A stretch of DNA of 64,000 bases from Siminovitchia fortis (GCF_003605365.2 NZ_QYTU02000001.1:124001-188000), one strand, 5' to 3'; shown: positions 35,208 to 43,718, counted from the first letter of the stretch. Program-made: numbers and translations. Notes: generated by a model not told the origin, from the letters alone.

Positions 35208-35726
35208 TTGAGAAAAGTTTCACTCATGTCTATTTTTTTCAAAAGCTTGTATTCACCAAAAGAAATTGCTAAATACAGGTTTTTGACAATCGGCAAGTCA
35301 ATCCAGCATGTATTTATTCTAGCACTCTTCTTATCGCTGGGCGGTTTCTACAATATGATCTTCCGGCAGGATTTAATGAGTGACTATGGAGAAACTGTTT
35401 CAGATGCCGGATCAAAAGGCCTGGTGACCATCGTTATTGTCATTACCACATACATTTTCAATGCCGGCCTTCTTTTTTTGGCCATCACCATTTTGGCCGG
35501 TATTGGCGAGCCGATTGCAAAGCGGCTGGGAAGAAAGCTTCCCTATCGGCAGAGCTGGAGACTGACAGCATGCAGCGCCACGCTTCCGATAGTCATCTTT
35601 AGCTTGCTTCATCTCTTTAAATTTGAGGAGACTTATTTCTTCCTGTTGGCTCTGGTAATTGTTGCTGGAATTATGTTGGCCGCCATTCAAGCTATTCCAA
35701 AGCCCAAAAAAAGAACTGACCAATGA
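35208..35726 (+). CDS. yqgB: DUF1189 family membrane protein (YqgB)
   Basis: The product (about 172 residues) is a membrane protein with several helices, a basic N-terminus and a C-terminal KPKKRTDQ tail, matching YqgB (DUF1189). Function is unknown. Starts at ATG 35190, GTG 35199 or TTG 35208 are possible; AAGGA at 35193-35197 best supports the TTG at 35208, though weakly. It is followed by yqfZ with a small overlap of a long frame. Confidence 0.75.
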   Translation: MRKVSLMSIFFKSLYSPKEIAKYRFLTIGKSIQHVFILALFLSLGGFYNMIFRQDLMSDYGETVSDAGSKGLVTIVIVITTYIFNAGLLFLAITILAGIGEPIAKRLGRKLPYRQSWRLTACSATLPIVIFSLLHLFKFEETYFFLLALVIVAGIMLAAIQAIPKPKKRTDQ

Positions 35727-35785
35727 ATAAAGCCCGTCTCGGTCTCATATATATGGGACATCTTAATAAAGAGGCGGGATCTATT

Positions 35786-36130
35786 TTGAAAAAGGTCGCA
35801 GCAATTATTACAGTCGCCGTTTTTATGTACAGCATTTATTACGATTTAAAAATTGGGACATTACCAATTGACCAAGCTGCCACTGCAGCATCTGAAATGA
35901 ACGGTTCCACCGGCCCGGAACAGATCAATACAATGCCCTATAAAGAAAAAAAGGCGGAGTCCGGCGATACAGTCATTTCAATAGCGGAATCAATTCATGA
36001 TGGCCCCCTTCCTGTCCCGATCGATCAGCTGATTAAAGACTTTCAGGAATTGAATAATGGCGTGAAGCCTGATGAAATACAAACCAATAAGAAATATAAA
36101 TTTCCTGTCTATAGCCGGCAGGGTGGCTAA
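35786..36130 (+). CDS. yqfZ: YqfZ-like LysM protein
   Basis: The product (about 114 residues) has one N-terminal hydrophobic segment, a linker rich in Ala/Thr/Gly, and a C-terminal LysM-like module (ESGDTVISIAESIHD to KKYKFPVY), suggesting an exported cell-wall-bound protein. A TTG at 35786 follows GAGGCGGGA with suitable spacing; an earlier ATG at 35723 would give a longer, poorly supported leader. The place before ispG matches YqfZ. Confidence 0.78.
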   Translation: MKKVAAIITVAVFMYSIYYDLKIGTLPIDQAATAASEMNGSTGPEQINTMPYKEKKAESGDTVISIAESIHDGPLPVPIDQLIKDFQELNNGVKPDEIQTNKKYKFPVYSRQGG

Positions 36131-36145
36131 AATACAGCCAATCTA

Positions 36146-36175
36146 TTGTCAATACTAAGCAAAGATTGATACAAT
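36146..36175 (+). promoter_or_regulatory. Promoter of ispG
   Basis: TTGTCA (36146-36151) and TACAAT (36170-36175) are separated by 18 bp; a leader of about 70 bases follows before the ispG start. Confidence 0.6.
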
Positions 36176-36207
36176 AAACAGGGTGAGATACCTGTATTGA
36201 TTTAAAA

Positions 36208-36227
36208 ATAGAGGCAGGTGCCTCTAT
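36208..36227 (+). terminator. Hairpin in ispG leader (possible attenuator)
   Basis: A perfect eight-bp stem ATAGAGGC/GCCTCTAT with a four-base loop is followed by ATTTTAT, ten bases before the ispG ribosome site. A second hairpin (ACAGG/CCTGT, about 36178-36195) precedes it. Confidence 0.4.
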
Positions 36228-36251
36228 ATTTTATAAAGGAGAGAATGACCT

Positions 36252-37373
36252 TTGGGTACAATCATACATCGTTCCAAAACACGCCCCGTAAAAGTGGGAA
36301 ACTTGACGATTGGCGGCAGCAATGAAGTCATCATCCAAAGCATGACAACATCAAAGACACATGATGTGGACGCGACAGTAAAAGAAATTGCGCGACTTGA
36401 AGAAGCGGGATGCCAAATCGTACGGGTGGCCTGCCCTGACGAAAGAGCGGCAAATGCTATTTCTGAAATCAAGAAAAGAATCAATATTCCATTGGTTGTC
36501 GATATTCATTTCGATTACCGCCTTGCATTAAAAGCGATCGAAGGCGGTGCTGATAAAATCCGGATCAATCCTGGCAACATCGGAAAAAGGGAAAAAGTTG
36601 AAGCTGTTGTAAAAGCGGCGAAAGAAAAAGGGATACCAATCCGGATTGGCGTCAATGCCGGAAGCTTGGAAAGGCATATTTTAAATAAATACGGCTACCC
36701 TACAGCCGACGGTATGGTGGAAAGTGCACTGCATCATATTAAAATACTTGAAGAACTCGATTTTCACGATATTATCGTTTCTTTAAAGGCTTCCGATGTG
36801 AATTTGGCTATCGAAGCATATGAAAAAGCAGCCATGGCTTTCGACTATCCGCTCCATCTGGGGATTACGGAAAGCGGAACATTATTTGCAGGAACAGTAA
36901 AAAGCGCTGCCGGCCTTGGTGCCATTCTAAGCAGAGGCATTGGCAATACGATGAGAATTTCATTAAGTGCCGACCCTGTTGAAGAAGTCAAAGTGGCAAG
37001 GGAACTGCTGAAGGATTTCGGCCTCATTTCCAATGCCGCAACACTCGTCTCCTGCCCGACATGCGGACGGATTGAAATTGACTTGATCAGCATCGCGAAC
37101 GAAGTGGAAGAATATATCCAAAAAATCAAAGCGCCGCTGAAAATATCAGTCCTTGGCTGTGCCGTTAACGGACCCGGGGAAGCGCGCGAAGCCGATATCG
37201 GAATTGCGGGAGCACGCGGTGAAGGGCTCCTCTTCAAAAAAGGGAAAACTGTCCGCAAAGTTCCTGAAGAAACAATGGTTGAAGAACTCAAAAAAGAAAT
37301 CGATATAATGGCTGAAGAATACTTTAAAAAGCAAGAGGAAGAAAGAAAAGAAGCCGAGAAGCAAAAAGTTTAA
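36252..37373 (+). CDS. ispG: 4-hydroxy-3-methylbut-2-enyl-diphosphate synthase
   Basis: IspG is the [4Fe-4S] enzyme that converts MEcPP to HMBPP in the MEP isoprenoid pathway. The 373-residue product has the N-terminal TIM-barrel [19 protein letters not shown], and iron-sulfur cysteines in SCPTCGR and [10 protein letters not shown]. The start is TTG at 36252 with AAGGAG upstream. IspH, the next enzyme of the pathway, lies further on at 43719. A leader with two hairpins precedes it. Confidence 0.96.
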   Translation: MGTIIHRSKTRPVKVGNLTIGGSNEVIIQSMTTSKTHDVDATVKEIARLEEAGCQIVRVACPDERAANAISEIKKRINIPLVVDIHFDYRLALKAIEGGADKIRINPGNIGKREKVEAVVKAAKEKGIPIRIGVNAGSLERHILNKYGYPTADGMVESALHHIKILEELDFHDIIVSLKASDVNLAIEAYEKAAMAFDYPLHLGITESGTLFAGTVKSAAGLGAILSRGIGNTMRISLSADPVEEVKVARELLKDFGLISNAATLVSCPTCGRIEIDLISIANEVEEYIQKIKAPLKISVLGCAVNGPGEAREADIGIAGARGEGLLFKKGKTVRKVPEETMVEELKKEIDIMAEEYFKKQEEERKEAEKQKV

Positions 37374-37374
37374 T

Positions 37375-37408
37375 GCAAAAGCGCGGTCAAAAAGACCGTG
37401 CTTTTTGC
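37375..37408 (+). terminator. ispG terminator
   Basis: GCAAAAGCGCGGTC and GACCGTGCTTTTTGC form a long stem with a five-base loop immediately after the ispG stop. Confidence 0.85.
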
Positions 37409-37433
37409 ATGCTCTTATAGAATGAGGAATGTA

Positions 37434-37453
37434 TGTTACAATATATTGTAACA
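37434..37453. promoter_or_regulatory. Perfect 20-bp palindrome upstream of yqfW
   Basis: TGTTACAATATATTGTAACA is a perfect inverted repeat, 36 bases before the yqfW start and followed by a T8 run. It could be an operator or a weak terminator-like hairpin. Confidence 0.55.
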
Positions 37454-37488
37454 GTTTTTTTTACAAAACAGTAAAGGAGTCATTTTGT

Positions 37489-38073
37489 ATGCATAGAAGG
37501 TTCGGCATTGATATTGACGGGACAGTAACATGCCCTACGTCGCTAGTACCATTCATAAATGAATCATTTAACCTGAACATTACATTGGATGACCTGACAG
37601 AATACGAACTCAATAAATGCCTGGATATTCCTGAAGAGGCATTATATCAATGGTTTATGAGTACTGAACCTAAAATATATGCGGAATCTCCGATTGCAGC
37701 CGGTGCAAGGCGGGTTCTTCAAAAATGGAGTAACGAGCACGAGCTGTATTTTATCAGCGCAAGAGGAAATGCACTGTATGATGTTACTGAATCCTGGTTC
37801 CGGCAGCATGAACTAAAATTCGACCATATAGAATTGATTGGAACACATGATAAGGTCTCCACTGCAAAGAAGCATGGCGTTGAACTATTTTTTGAGGATA
37901 AGCATGATAATGCCGTCGCTATTTCAGAAGAGCTCAGTATTCCCGTCATTTTATTCGATACCCCATATAACCGGAAACCCGCCCCTAAAGATGTCATCAG
38001 GGTCCACAATTGGCACGAAGCTGAGAAATGGGTTGAGAATGTGTTTGGAAACAAAATCAGAAAAGAAGCCTAA
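37489..38073 (+). CDS. yqfW: Putative 5'(3')-deoxyribonucleotidase, HAD type
   Basis: The 194-residue product is a HAD-superfamily phosphatase: DIDGTVTCP (motif I, nucleophile aspartate), the SARGNAL motif II region, KKHGVELFFEDKHDNA (motif III/IV) follow in order. It matches YqfW, of the 5'-nucleotidase type. The ATG at 37489 has AAAGGAG upstream; the frame begins earlier at 37429 without one. Its 3' end converges with zur within a shared hairpin. Confidence 0.88.
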   Translation: MHRRFGIDIDGTVTCPTSLVPFINESFNLNITLDDLTEYELNKCLDIPEEALYQWFMSTEPKIYAESPIAAGARRVLQKWSNEHELYFISARGNALYDVTESWFRQHELKFDHIELIGTHDKVSTAKKHGVELFFEDKHDNAVAISEELSIPVILFDTPYNRKPAPKDVIRVHNWHEAEKWVENVFGNKIRKEA

Positions 38074-38088
38074 CTTGCGGCTTCTTTT
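38061..38088 (+). terminator. Terminator overlapping the yqfW and zur stop codons
   Basis: AAAAGAAGCC and GGCTTCTTTT form a perfect 10-bp stem with an eight-base loop, followed by T-run on plus. The two convergent genes end inside it. Confidence 0.85.
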
Positions 38089-38498
38089 TTGCATTTTGGA
38101 CATTTGCCGTATATTTCAAATTTATGATCCGCTATATCATACCCCTGCAGATCTTCTGTAACATAAGCCATCGGGCATGCATCAATCGTTTTGGAGCGCC
38201 CGCATTTCAAACAAATGAAATGATGGTGATGCCCCTCGCCTTTCCCGCACGTATAGCGGAAGTGCTTCTCTCCTGCAAGCTCTGTTGCTTCAAGGATGCC
38301 GAGTTCCAAAAACAGGGACAAATTACGGTAAATTGTATCAAAACTTACCCTCGGATAAATCCCCTGCATCAATTCCAAAATTTCTTTTGCAGTCAAATAT
38401 TTATTATTGCCGGCAAATATGCCAAGCATCTGCTCCCTTTTATCCGTCAATTTATACCCGCTGTCTTTTACCATTTGGATGGCTTCAGCAATATGCAT
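38070..38498 (-). CDS. zur: Zinc uptake regulator Zur (Fur family)
   Basis: The 142-residue Fur-family repressor has an N-terminal winged helix (SFDTIYRNL, typical recognition helix), then HHHHFICLKCG and CPKCKK with two CxxC pairs for structural zinc. With zinc bound it represses zinc-uptake genes. Zur identity over Fur or PerR rests on genetic context: it follows znuC and znuB in the same operon. It ends inside a terminator shared with yqfW. Confidence 0.9.
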   Translation of the reverse strand: MHIAEAIQMVKDSGYKLTDKREQMLGIFAGNNKYLTAKEILELMQGIYPRVSFDTIYRNLSLFLELGILEATELAGEKHFRYTCGKGEGHHHHFICLKCGRSKTIDACPMAYVTEDLQGYDIADHKFEIYGKCPKCKKEAAS

Positions 38499-38507
38499 GA
38501 TATCACC

Positions 38508-39368
38508 TCAATGAAATTTCAGCTGTACTTTATGATAGATGCGCTTATAAAGAATAGCTGCAAGCAATATGGCGATAGAAATGACAACAATCGTTCCTCC
38601 GGGCGCAAGGTCAAGGTAATAGGCGCTGACCAGTCCCCCGATTACGGCCGTTTCACCAAACAGGATCGAAATAAAGATGGTCTTTTTAAAACCTCCTGCG
38701 ACCCTCATCCCGGCAGCAACCGGCAAAGTCATCAATGCCGAAACAAGCAATATCCCGACAATGCGCATGGAAGCGGCAATGACAAGTGCAATCATGATAA
38801 TAAAAATAAAATGGATCACTTTGGATGGAATACCGGAAGCCTTGGCATGTTCTTCATCGAAAGACAGCAAAAATAATTCCTTGTAAAGAAAAATCACAAT
38901 GCTCATTACAAAAATGCTTATAGCGGCAATGACCCATAAATCCGTCCTGGACACCGCGCTGACGCTCCCGAATAAATAGTTCAGCAATTCCGTGTTAAAT
39001 CCATCAGCAAGGGAAATAAAAATGACTCCGACCCCAATACCACCCGACAGGATGATCGGGATGGCCAGCTCCTGGTAATGCGAATAGACAGTCCGGAGAC
39101 GTTCAATCAATATCGAGCCGATTACGGAAAATCCCATGCCGAAAAAAAGCGGATTGAATCCTGCGAACAAAGCAGTCGTTTTACTGAGATAAAGGCTTGC
39201 TGCAATTCCGGACAGCGTGACATGGCTCAAGGCATCGGCGATAAGGGAAAGCCTTCGCACGACCAAAAATGTCCCGAGCAATGGTGCAATCAATCCGATC
39301 AAAAGCCCGGTAATAAAAGTATTTTGCAAAAATTCATATTCATATATCGCTGCAATCAAAATCAACAT
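38508..39368 (-). CDS. znuB: Zinc ABC transporter permease
   Basis: The 286-residue product has about eight membrane helices and family segments GTFLVVRRLSLIADALSHVTLSG and ALMTLPVAAGM, typical for metal ABC-3 permeases (ZnuB/AdcB). It is coupled with the ATPase gene 14 bases upstream and with zur downstream, which supports zinc as substrate. The solute-binding ZnuA partner is not in this window. Confidence 0.93.
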   Translation of the reverse strand: MLILIAAIYEYEFLQNTFITGLLIGLIAPLLGTFLVVRRLSLIADALSHVTLSGIAASLYLSKTTALFAGFNPLFFGMGFSVIGSILIERLRTVYSHYQELAIPIILSGGIGVGVIFISLADGFNTELLNYLFGSVSAVSRTDLWVIAAISIFVMSIVIFLYKELFLLSFDEEHAKASGIPSKVIHFIFIIMIALVIAASMRIVGILLVSALMTLPVAAGMRVAGGFKKTIFISILFGETAVIGGLVSAYYLDLAPGGTIVVISIAILLAAILYKRIYHKVQLKFH

Positions 39369-39382
39369 CCACCTTTATTAAT

Positions 39383-40120
39383 CTAAGAACCGTGCTGGTC
39401 AACCAGGGAAAACCTTTCGCCTCTTATACTTTTATATTCATCTGTATCTCCGTAAAACTGTACCCGCTTGTTTAAGTAGACGACATGATCGGCCTCGCTT
39501 AACAATGCATCGATATCATGGGAAACCATCAGTAGGGTGATTCCGCGTTGTTCCTTCAAAGATTTAAGGATTTTGTAAAAAGATTGGACATTCTTTGCAT
39601 CCACGCCTACAGTCGGTTCATCAAGTATAAGGATTTCAGGGCGGGAAACGATTGCCCTGGCGATAAAAACACGCTGCTGCTGCCCCCCGGAAAGCTCGCC
39701 AATTTTCCTATACATAAATTCTTTCATCCCGACCTGTTCGATTGCCTGAATAATTTCCCTTTTGTGTTTGGGACGAAGGAATCGGAACAAGCCGAGTTTG
39801 CCTGTCAACCCGCTGGCTACAACTTCAAACACAGTTGCCGGAAAGCCGGTATTGAAGGAATTCGCTTTTTGAGAAACAAAGCCTATGCGTTCCCATTGCC
39901 TGAATTTCGATTGCTTTTCACCGAATAATAAAATCTCTCCCTCGTCAGGGCGCAATAAGCCGAGTATGAGCTTCAGAAGTGTTGATTTTCCGGAGCCATT
40001 CGGGCCAACTATGCCCAAAAAGGACCCTTTTGGGACAGTTAAATGTATTTGATTCAGCACAATTTCCCGATCGTACTGAAAACTGATGTTTTTTATTTCT
40101 ATGACTTTTTCACTAATCAT
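39383..40120 (-). CDS. znuC: Zinc ABC transporter ATP-binding protein
   Basis: The 245-residue product has Walker A GPNGSGKSTLLK, signature LSGGQQQR and Walker B ILILDEPTVGVD, all present in order, and energises the ZnuB permease. It is the first gene of the operon znuC-znuB-zur. The promoter (TTTACA-17-TATACT) and a perfect palindromic operator lie just upstream. Confidence 0.94.
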   Translation of the reverse strand: MISEKVIEIKNISFQYDREIVLNQIHLTVPKGSFLGIVGPNGSGKSTLLKLILGLLRPDEGEILLFGEKQSKFRQWERIGFVSQKANSFNTGFPATVFEVVASGLTGKLGLFRFLRPKHKREIIQAIEQVGMKEFMYRKIGELSGGQQQRVFIARAIVSRPEILILDEPTVGVDAKNVQSFYKILKSLKEQRGITLLMVSHDIDALLSEADHVVYLNKRVQFYGDTDEYKSIRGERFSLVDQHGS

Positions 40121-40140
40121 TGATTATCCATTCCTTTACC

Positions 40141-40159
40141 AATAGGAATCATTCCTATT
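40141..40159. promoter_or_regulatory. Probable Zur operator (7-1-7 palindrome)
   Basis: AATAGGAATCATTCCTATT is a perfect 9-1-9 palindrome with the AAT-n-ATT core used by Fur-family boxes. It lies about +6 to +24 relative to the predicted start of znuC transcription. It differs from the B. subtilis Zur box TCGTAATnATTACGA in its outer half-bases. Confidence 0.7.
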
Positions 40160-40170
40160 TACAAATAAAA

Positions 40171-40199
40171 AGTATACAGGAACTTTTCATTTTTGTAAA
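40171..40199 (-). promoter_or_regulatory. Promoter of znuC-znuB-zur operon
   Basis: On the minus strand TTTACA (40199-40194) and TATACT (40176-40171) are separated by 17 bp, with the palindrome immediately downstream. Confidence 0.75.
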
Positions 40200-40270
40200 T
40201 GGCTGAAACCTTTTTTCAAGGCACAGCAGACAGACATCCCACATAAGTATTGGTAAAGGAGGTTTTTAAA

Positions 40271-40525
40271 GTGAAAATGATCAAAAATATGGTGAATTAT
40301 AAAATGAATATGATTACAGGGAAGGATTTGATGAAATATGCCGGTGAATTTAACATTCAACTGACAGCGCGCCAGGCTGAAAAAATTGCAGCTTATTTGC
40401 GTGGAAAAAATTTCGATTTGTTTGATGATAATGTGCGGTCAAAGATTATCCGGGAAATCGCAAAAATTACAGGACCGAAAACAGCCAAGGAAATCAATCA
40501 TTTATTTATCCAATTCACCAAATAG
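40271..40525 (+). CDS. yqfT: DUF2624 family protein (YqfT)
   Basis: A basic 84-residue protein with MKMIKNMVNYKMNMITGK at its N-terminus and a helical body (DDNVRSKIIREIAKITGPKTAKEINHLF) matching DUF2624/YqfT. AAAGGAGG lies eight bases before the GTG at 40271, which I prefer to earlier in-frame starts. It sits between the znu operon and nfo. Function is unknown. Confidence 0.8.
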   Translation: MKMIKNMVNYKMNMITGKDLMKYAGEFNIQLTARQAEKIAAYLRGKNFDLFDDNVRSKIIREIAKITGPKTAKEINHLFIQFTK

Positions 40526-40543
40526 TCTCCAGGAAAGGGAAAA

Positions 40544-40563
40544 AAGCCCGCTTTTGCAGGCTT
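40544..40563. terminator. Hairpin between yqfT and nfo
   Basis: AAGCC-GC and GC-GGCTT arms with one mismatch, preceded by an A-run (T-run on minus); a moderate convergent terminator. Confidence 0.5.
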
Positions 40564-40568
40564 GTCCA

Positions 40569-41474
40569 TTACTTTACAGTCAATTCTCCGGTAATTTTAT
40601 CCAGTAGATCTCCATCAAATTTCCGGCCTTTGATCATGTCGATTTCATGTTTATAAGGTGCCTTTTTATTTTTCTTATCTGCTCCTACATAAGGAGTTTC
40701 CAATATTTTTGGTACTTCCAAAAGCTGCGGGTGATGGATAATATAGTCCAGGGCATCAAAACCGATATGCCCAAATCCGATATTTTCGTGACGGTCTTTC
40801 CGGGCACCGCGCTCATTCTTGCTGTCATTTACGTGAACGACCTTGATTCTGTCAATGCCTATCAAGCGGTCAAACTCTTCCAAAACACCATCAAAGTCAT
40901 TCTCAATATCATAGCCTGCATCATGGGTGTGACATGTATCAAAGCATACTGACAGCTTTTCGTTATGTGTCACACCGTCAATAATCTGTGCCAGCTCTTC
41001 AAACGAACGGCCGCACTCCGAGCCTTTGCCGGCCATTGTTTCAAGGGCTATTTGCACATCTTGGTCTGTTGTCAATACTTCATTAAGCCCTTCAATGATT
41101 TTGTTAATTCCTTTGTCGGCTCCTTCACCTACGTGGGCACCGGGGTGAAGGACAATTTGTTTGGCACCTAACGCAGCCGTCCTTTCGATTTCCGACCGAA
41201 GGAAATTGACCCCAAGCTCGAAAGTAGCGGGATTGACCGTATTGCCAATATTTATGATATAGGGAGCATGCACAATCAGATCATCGATGCCGTTTTCCTT
41301 CATATGCAGTGTACCGGCATCGATGTTCAGCTCCTCAATCTTCTTCCTTCTCGTATTTTGAGGTGCCCCTGTATAAATCATCATGGCATTGGCACCATAT
41401 GAGACTGCCTCCTCACTTGATCCAAGAAGCATTTTCTTTCCGTTCATCGATACATGAGATCCTATTTTTAACAA
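40569..41474 (-). CDS. nfo: Endonuclease IV (AP endonuclease)
   Basis: The enzyme cleaves DNA at abasic sites in base excision repair. The 301-residue TIM-barrel product has conserved motifs with zinc ligands: [51 protein letters not shown] and ILETPY. It corresponds to YqfS. It lies 29 bases after the DEAD-box helicase gene in the same direction. Confidence 0.96.
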   Translation of the reverse strand: MLKIGSHVSMNGKKMLLGSSEEAVSYGANAMMIYTGAPQNTRRKKIEELNIDAGTLHMKENGIDDLIVHAPYIINIGNTVNPATFELGVNFLRSEIERTAALGAKQIVLHPGAHVGEGADKGINKIIEGLNEVLTTDQDVQIALETMAGKGSECGRSFEELAQIIDGVTHNEKLSVCFDTCHTHDAGYDIENDFDGVLEEFDRLIGIDRIKVVHVNDSKNERGARKDRHENIGFGHIGFDALDYIIHHPQLLEVPKILETPYVGADKKNKKAPYKHEIDMIKGRKFDGDLLDKITGELTVK

Positions 41475-41503
41475 CCTTCCTCATCCTCTCCATTGATCGG
41501 CCA

Positions 41504-42820
41504 TTATTTCTTTTTATTTCTTTGAAGACGGCGTTCTCTTCTTTTTAATTTTTCAATTTCGGCGGCCATTTTCTTTTTGTATCCCGGTTTCACCTTTTTC
41601 GGCTTCCGTACATGAATTTTGGAGGTGCCGCTTTCTTTTTCTTTCAGCTGCATCCTGTTTTTTCGCCGGTTTCGGTCAGGAAGATCAACCCACTCTTCAT
41701 CACGCACATCCTGATGGCCAAATTGAATTCCCATTTTCTCAAGCCGAACAATCGCATCTTCATCAGACGGCTCATATATTGTATATGAAACACCTTGATT
41801 GCCAGCTCTCGCAGTCCGGCCGGCACGGTGAATATAAAAATCCAAATCTTTCGGAAGCTCATAGTTGATAATGTGGCTTACCCCCGGGATGTCAATGCCT
41901 CTAGCAGCCAGATCAGTCGCAATGATGTATTGATATTCCAGGTCACGGACTTGTTTCATCATTCGCTTCCGTTCACGCGGAGTCAAACCTCCATGGATTC
42001 TTCCGATTTTTAACCCTTGCCCGGCTAATTGATTGGCTGCCTGGTCAGCCATCTGCTTCGTATTCACAAAAACGATGGCCAGGTAGGGATTGATGGATCG
42101 AAGTATTTGACCTAGAAGGCCGATTTTATTCCTGCTCCCCAAAGGAACGAGTACGTGTTCAATCTGCTCGGCTGCCAGCCGGTTTGGTGTTGCATGCTCA
42201 AATATTGGATTCTCCATATATTTTTTCAAAAAAGGTTTCAGCTTCTCCGGTATTGTAGCAGAGAAGACATACATTTCAAGGTCTTCCGGCATTCTGCCTG
42301 CAATTTGGTCCACGTCATGAATAAAGCCCATATCAAACAATAGATCAGCTTCATCAATAACGAGAACAGAAGCATTATGGACAAATAAAGCCTGCTCCCT
42401 TACAAGGTCGTGGATCCGGCCGGGAGTGCCGATCACGATATGCGGCTGCTGTTTCAACTTTTCGATCGTACGCTGTTTGTCCGTTCCGCCTGTAAATTTT
42501 CGCACGGAAATCTCTTCGCCTTCATTGGCTTCAGTGATTTTTAAAGCCTCCTGATAAATCTGGCTTGCCAACTCCCTTGTAGGAGCAAAAATCACTGCTT
42601 GAACTTGGCGCTGTAAGGGATCAATCCTTTGAATAATGGGCAGCAGATACGCATGTGTTTTCCCTGATCCGGTCTGTGATTGTCCGATGGCGCTCTGCCC
42701 TTTTAAAATAAGCGGGATCATTTTTCTTTGAATCATTGTAGGTTCCCGGAAACCCAGCTGGCCTAATGCCTTATGAATATATGGCTTGAATCGGTATTCT
42801 TCAAAACTGTAAACAGCCAT
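41504..42820 (-). CDS. cshB: DEAD-box RNA helicase CshB
   Basis: The 438-residue product has motifs Q-type, QTGSGKTHAY (I), APTRELA (Ia), VIDEADLLFD (II), FSATIPEK (III), ATDLAARGID (V), HRAGRTARAG (VI). The very basic C-terminal tail (KEKESGTSKIHVRKPKK and further Lys/Arg) may bind RNA. CshB in B. subtilis is linked to cold-shock and ribosome maturation. The start is an ATG at 42820; a repeat copy lies just upstream. Confidence 0.92.
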   Translation of the reverse strand: MAVYSFEEYRFKPYIHKALGQLGFREPTMIQRKMIPLILKGQSAIGQSQTGSGKTHAYLLPIIQRIDPLQRQVQAVIFAPTRELASQIYQEALKITEANEGEEISVRKFTGGTDKQRTIEKLKQQPHIVIGTPGRIHDLVREQALFVHNASVLVIDEADLLFDMGFIHDVDQIAGRMPEDLEMYVFSATIPEKLKPFLKKYMENPIFEHATPNRLAAEQIEHVLVPLGSRNKIGLLGQILRSINPYLAIVFVNTKQMADQAANQLAGQGLKIGRIHGGLTPRERKRMMKQVRDLEYQYIIATDLAARGIDIPGVSHIINYELPKDLDFYIHRAGRTARAGNQGVSYTIYEPSDEDAIVRLEKMGIQFGHQDVRDEEWVDLPDRNRRKNRMQLKEKESGTSKIHVRKPKKVKPGYKKKMAAEIEKLKRRERRLQRNKKK

Positions 42821-42837
42821 TGGCTCACTCCTTTTTT

Positions 42838-42905
42838 AGAAAAGCGCAAGCGCCTTGCAGGCTTGTGCCATCGATTGGCGCAAGGCTCATAAGGGCTATC
42901 CCCTG
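42838..42905. repeat. GC-rich intergenic repeat (copy D, short)
   Basis: The short block AGAAAAGCGCAAGCGCCTTG...GGCGCAAGGCTCATAAGGGC has the GCGCAAGCGCC start of the family and an internal inverted repeat (CTTGCAGGCTTG / CAAGGCTCATAAG region). It is only 18 bases upstream of cshB. Confidence 0.55.
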
Positions 42906-43039
42906 CTAAGCTTTTATTATAATTGATTCATACACCAACTACAACAATGGCGACGGTTTCGGATATTTTGCCTAACAGGACATAATTTGGTCTTGTGCAT
43001 ACCCTGTCAGAATAGATGAAAAAGAAAGGAGGTATTATC

Positions 43040-43600
43040 GTGCAGCCAAGTAATTTCGGCAGACCGCCCATGGGATTGTTCGGGCCACGTGGCCCGCAGG
43101 GGGGCGCGGGGTTGTTCAGGCCTCCCGGTCCTCAAGGAGGCGGGGGGTTATTCGGTCCGCCAGGAATGCCGCCTGCTCAAGGCATGGACCGGGGCGGCTT
43201 GTTATCCCGTTTGTTTCAACGCCAAGTTCCTGCACAAGCGGGAAGATCTGCAGCAGGAATGTTTGCAAGGGCTCCCCAAGCAGGCGGAGGTTCTTTTTTA
43301 CAGGGACTGACCAACCCCGGAGGCATCCAATCATTCTTAAACAACACTCAGCAAGTGTTAAGGACTGCCCAGCAAATCGGGCCGATGGTTCAGCAATATG
43401 GCCCTCTAATCCGTAACCTTCCCGCGATGTGGAAACTGTATAAAGGCTTTAAAGACAGTCCCGATGATAATGAAAAAGAGGAGAAAGAATTAGAAAGCTC
43501 AAGCAGGCCCTTGATCGAATCGGGGGAACACGAACAGGAATCTTCGAATGAAATGAGCACAGCCCAAAAAGGAGAATCAGTGCCAAAGCTGTATATATAG
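43040..43600 (+). CDS. yqfQ: VrrA/YqfQ family protein, Gly-Pro-rich repeats
   Basis: The product (about 186 residues) begins VQPSNFGRPPMGLFGPRGPQ and carries three imperfect tandem motifs of the form GLFGPxGPQGG, followed by Gln/Gly-rich sequence and a charged C-terminus. This is the YqfQ/VrrA type; in B. anthracis the vrrA locus is a variable-number repeat. AAAGGAGG lies seven bases before the GTG at 43040. Function is unknown, and a spore-coat role is only a suggestion from family context. Confidence 0.8.
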   Translation: MQPSNFGRPPMGLFGPRGPQGGAGLFRPPGPQGGGGLFGPPGMPPAQGMDRGGLLSRLFQRQVPAQAGRSAAGMFARAPQAGGGSFLQGLTNPGGIQSFLNNTQQVLRTAQQIGPMVQQYGPLIRNLPAMWKLYKGFKDSPDDNEKEEKELESSSRPLIESGEHEQESSNEMSTAQKGESVPKLYI

Positions 43601-43607
43601 TGTTGAT

Positions 43608-43632
43608 CAGCCGTTCAAACCTGGAACGGCTG
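43608..43632 (+). terminator. Terminator after yqfQ
   Basis: CAGCCGTTC and GAACGGCTG form a nine-bp stem; a second short hairpin (GTTGGC/GCCAAC, 43632-43651) follows. Confidence 0.75.
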
Positions 43633-43718
43633 TTGGCTTTTTCGCCAACAGTTCTATATAATGATATTAGAGGCATAATGTTTCAGGCTTTTGCCTGGCA
43701 ATAGTCAGGAGGATATAC

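Noticed and set aside
43040-43200. Repeats in yqfQ as a CRISPR-like array
   Set aside because: The repeats are contiguous, coding and without spacers.
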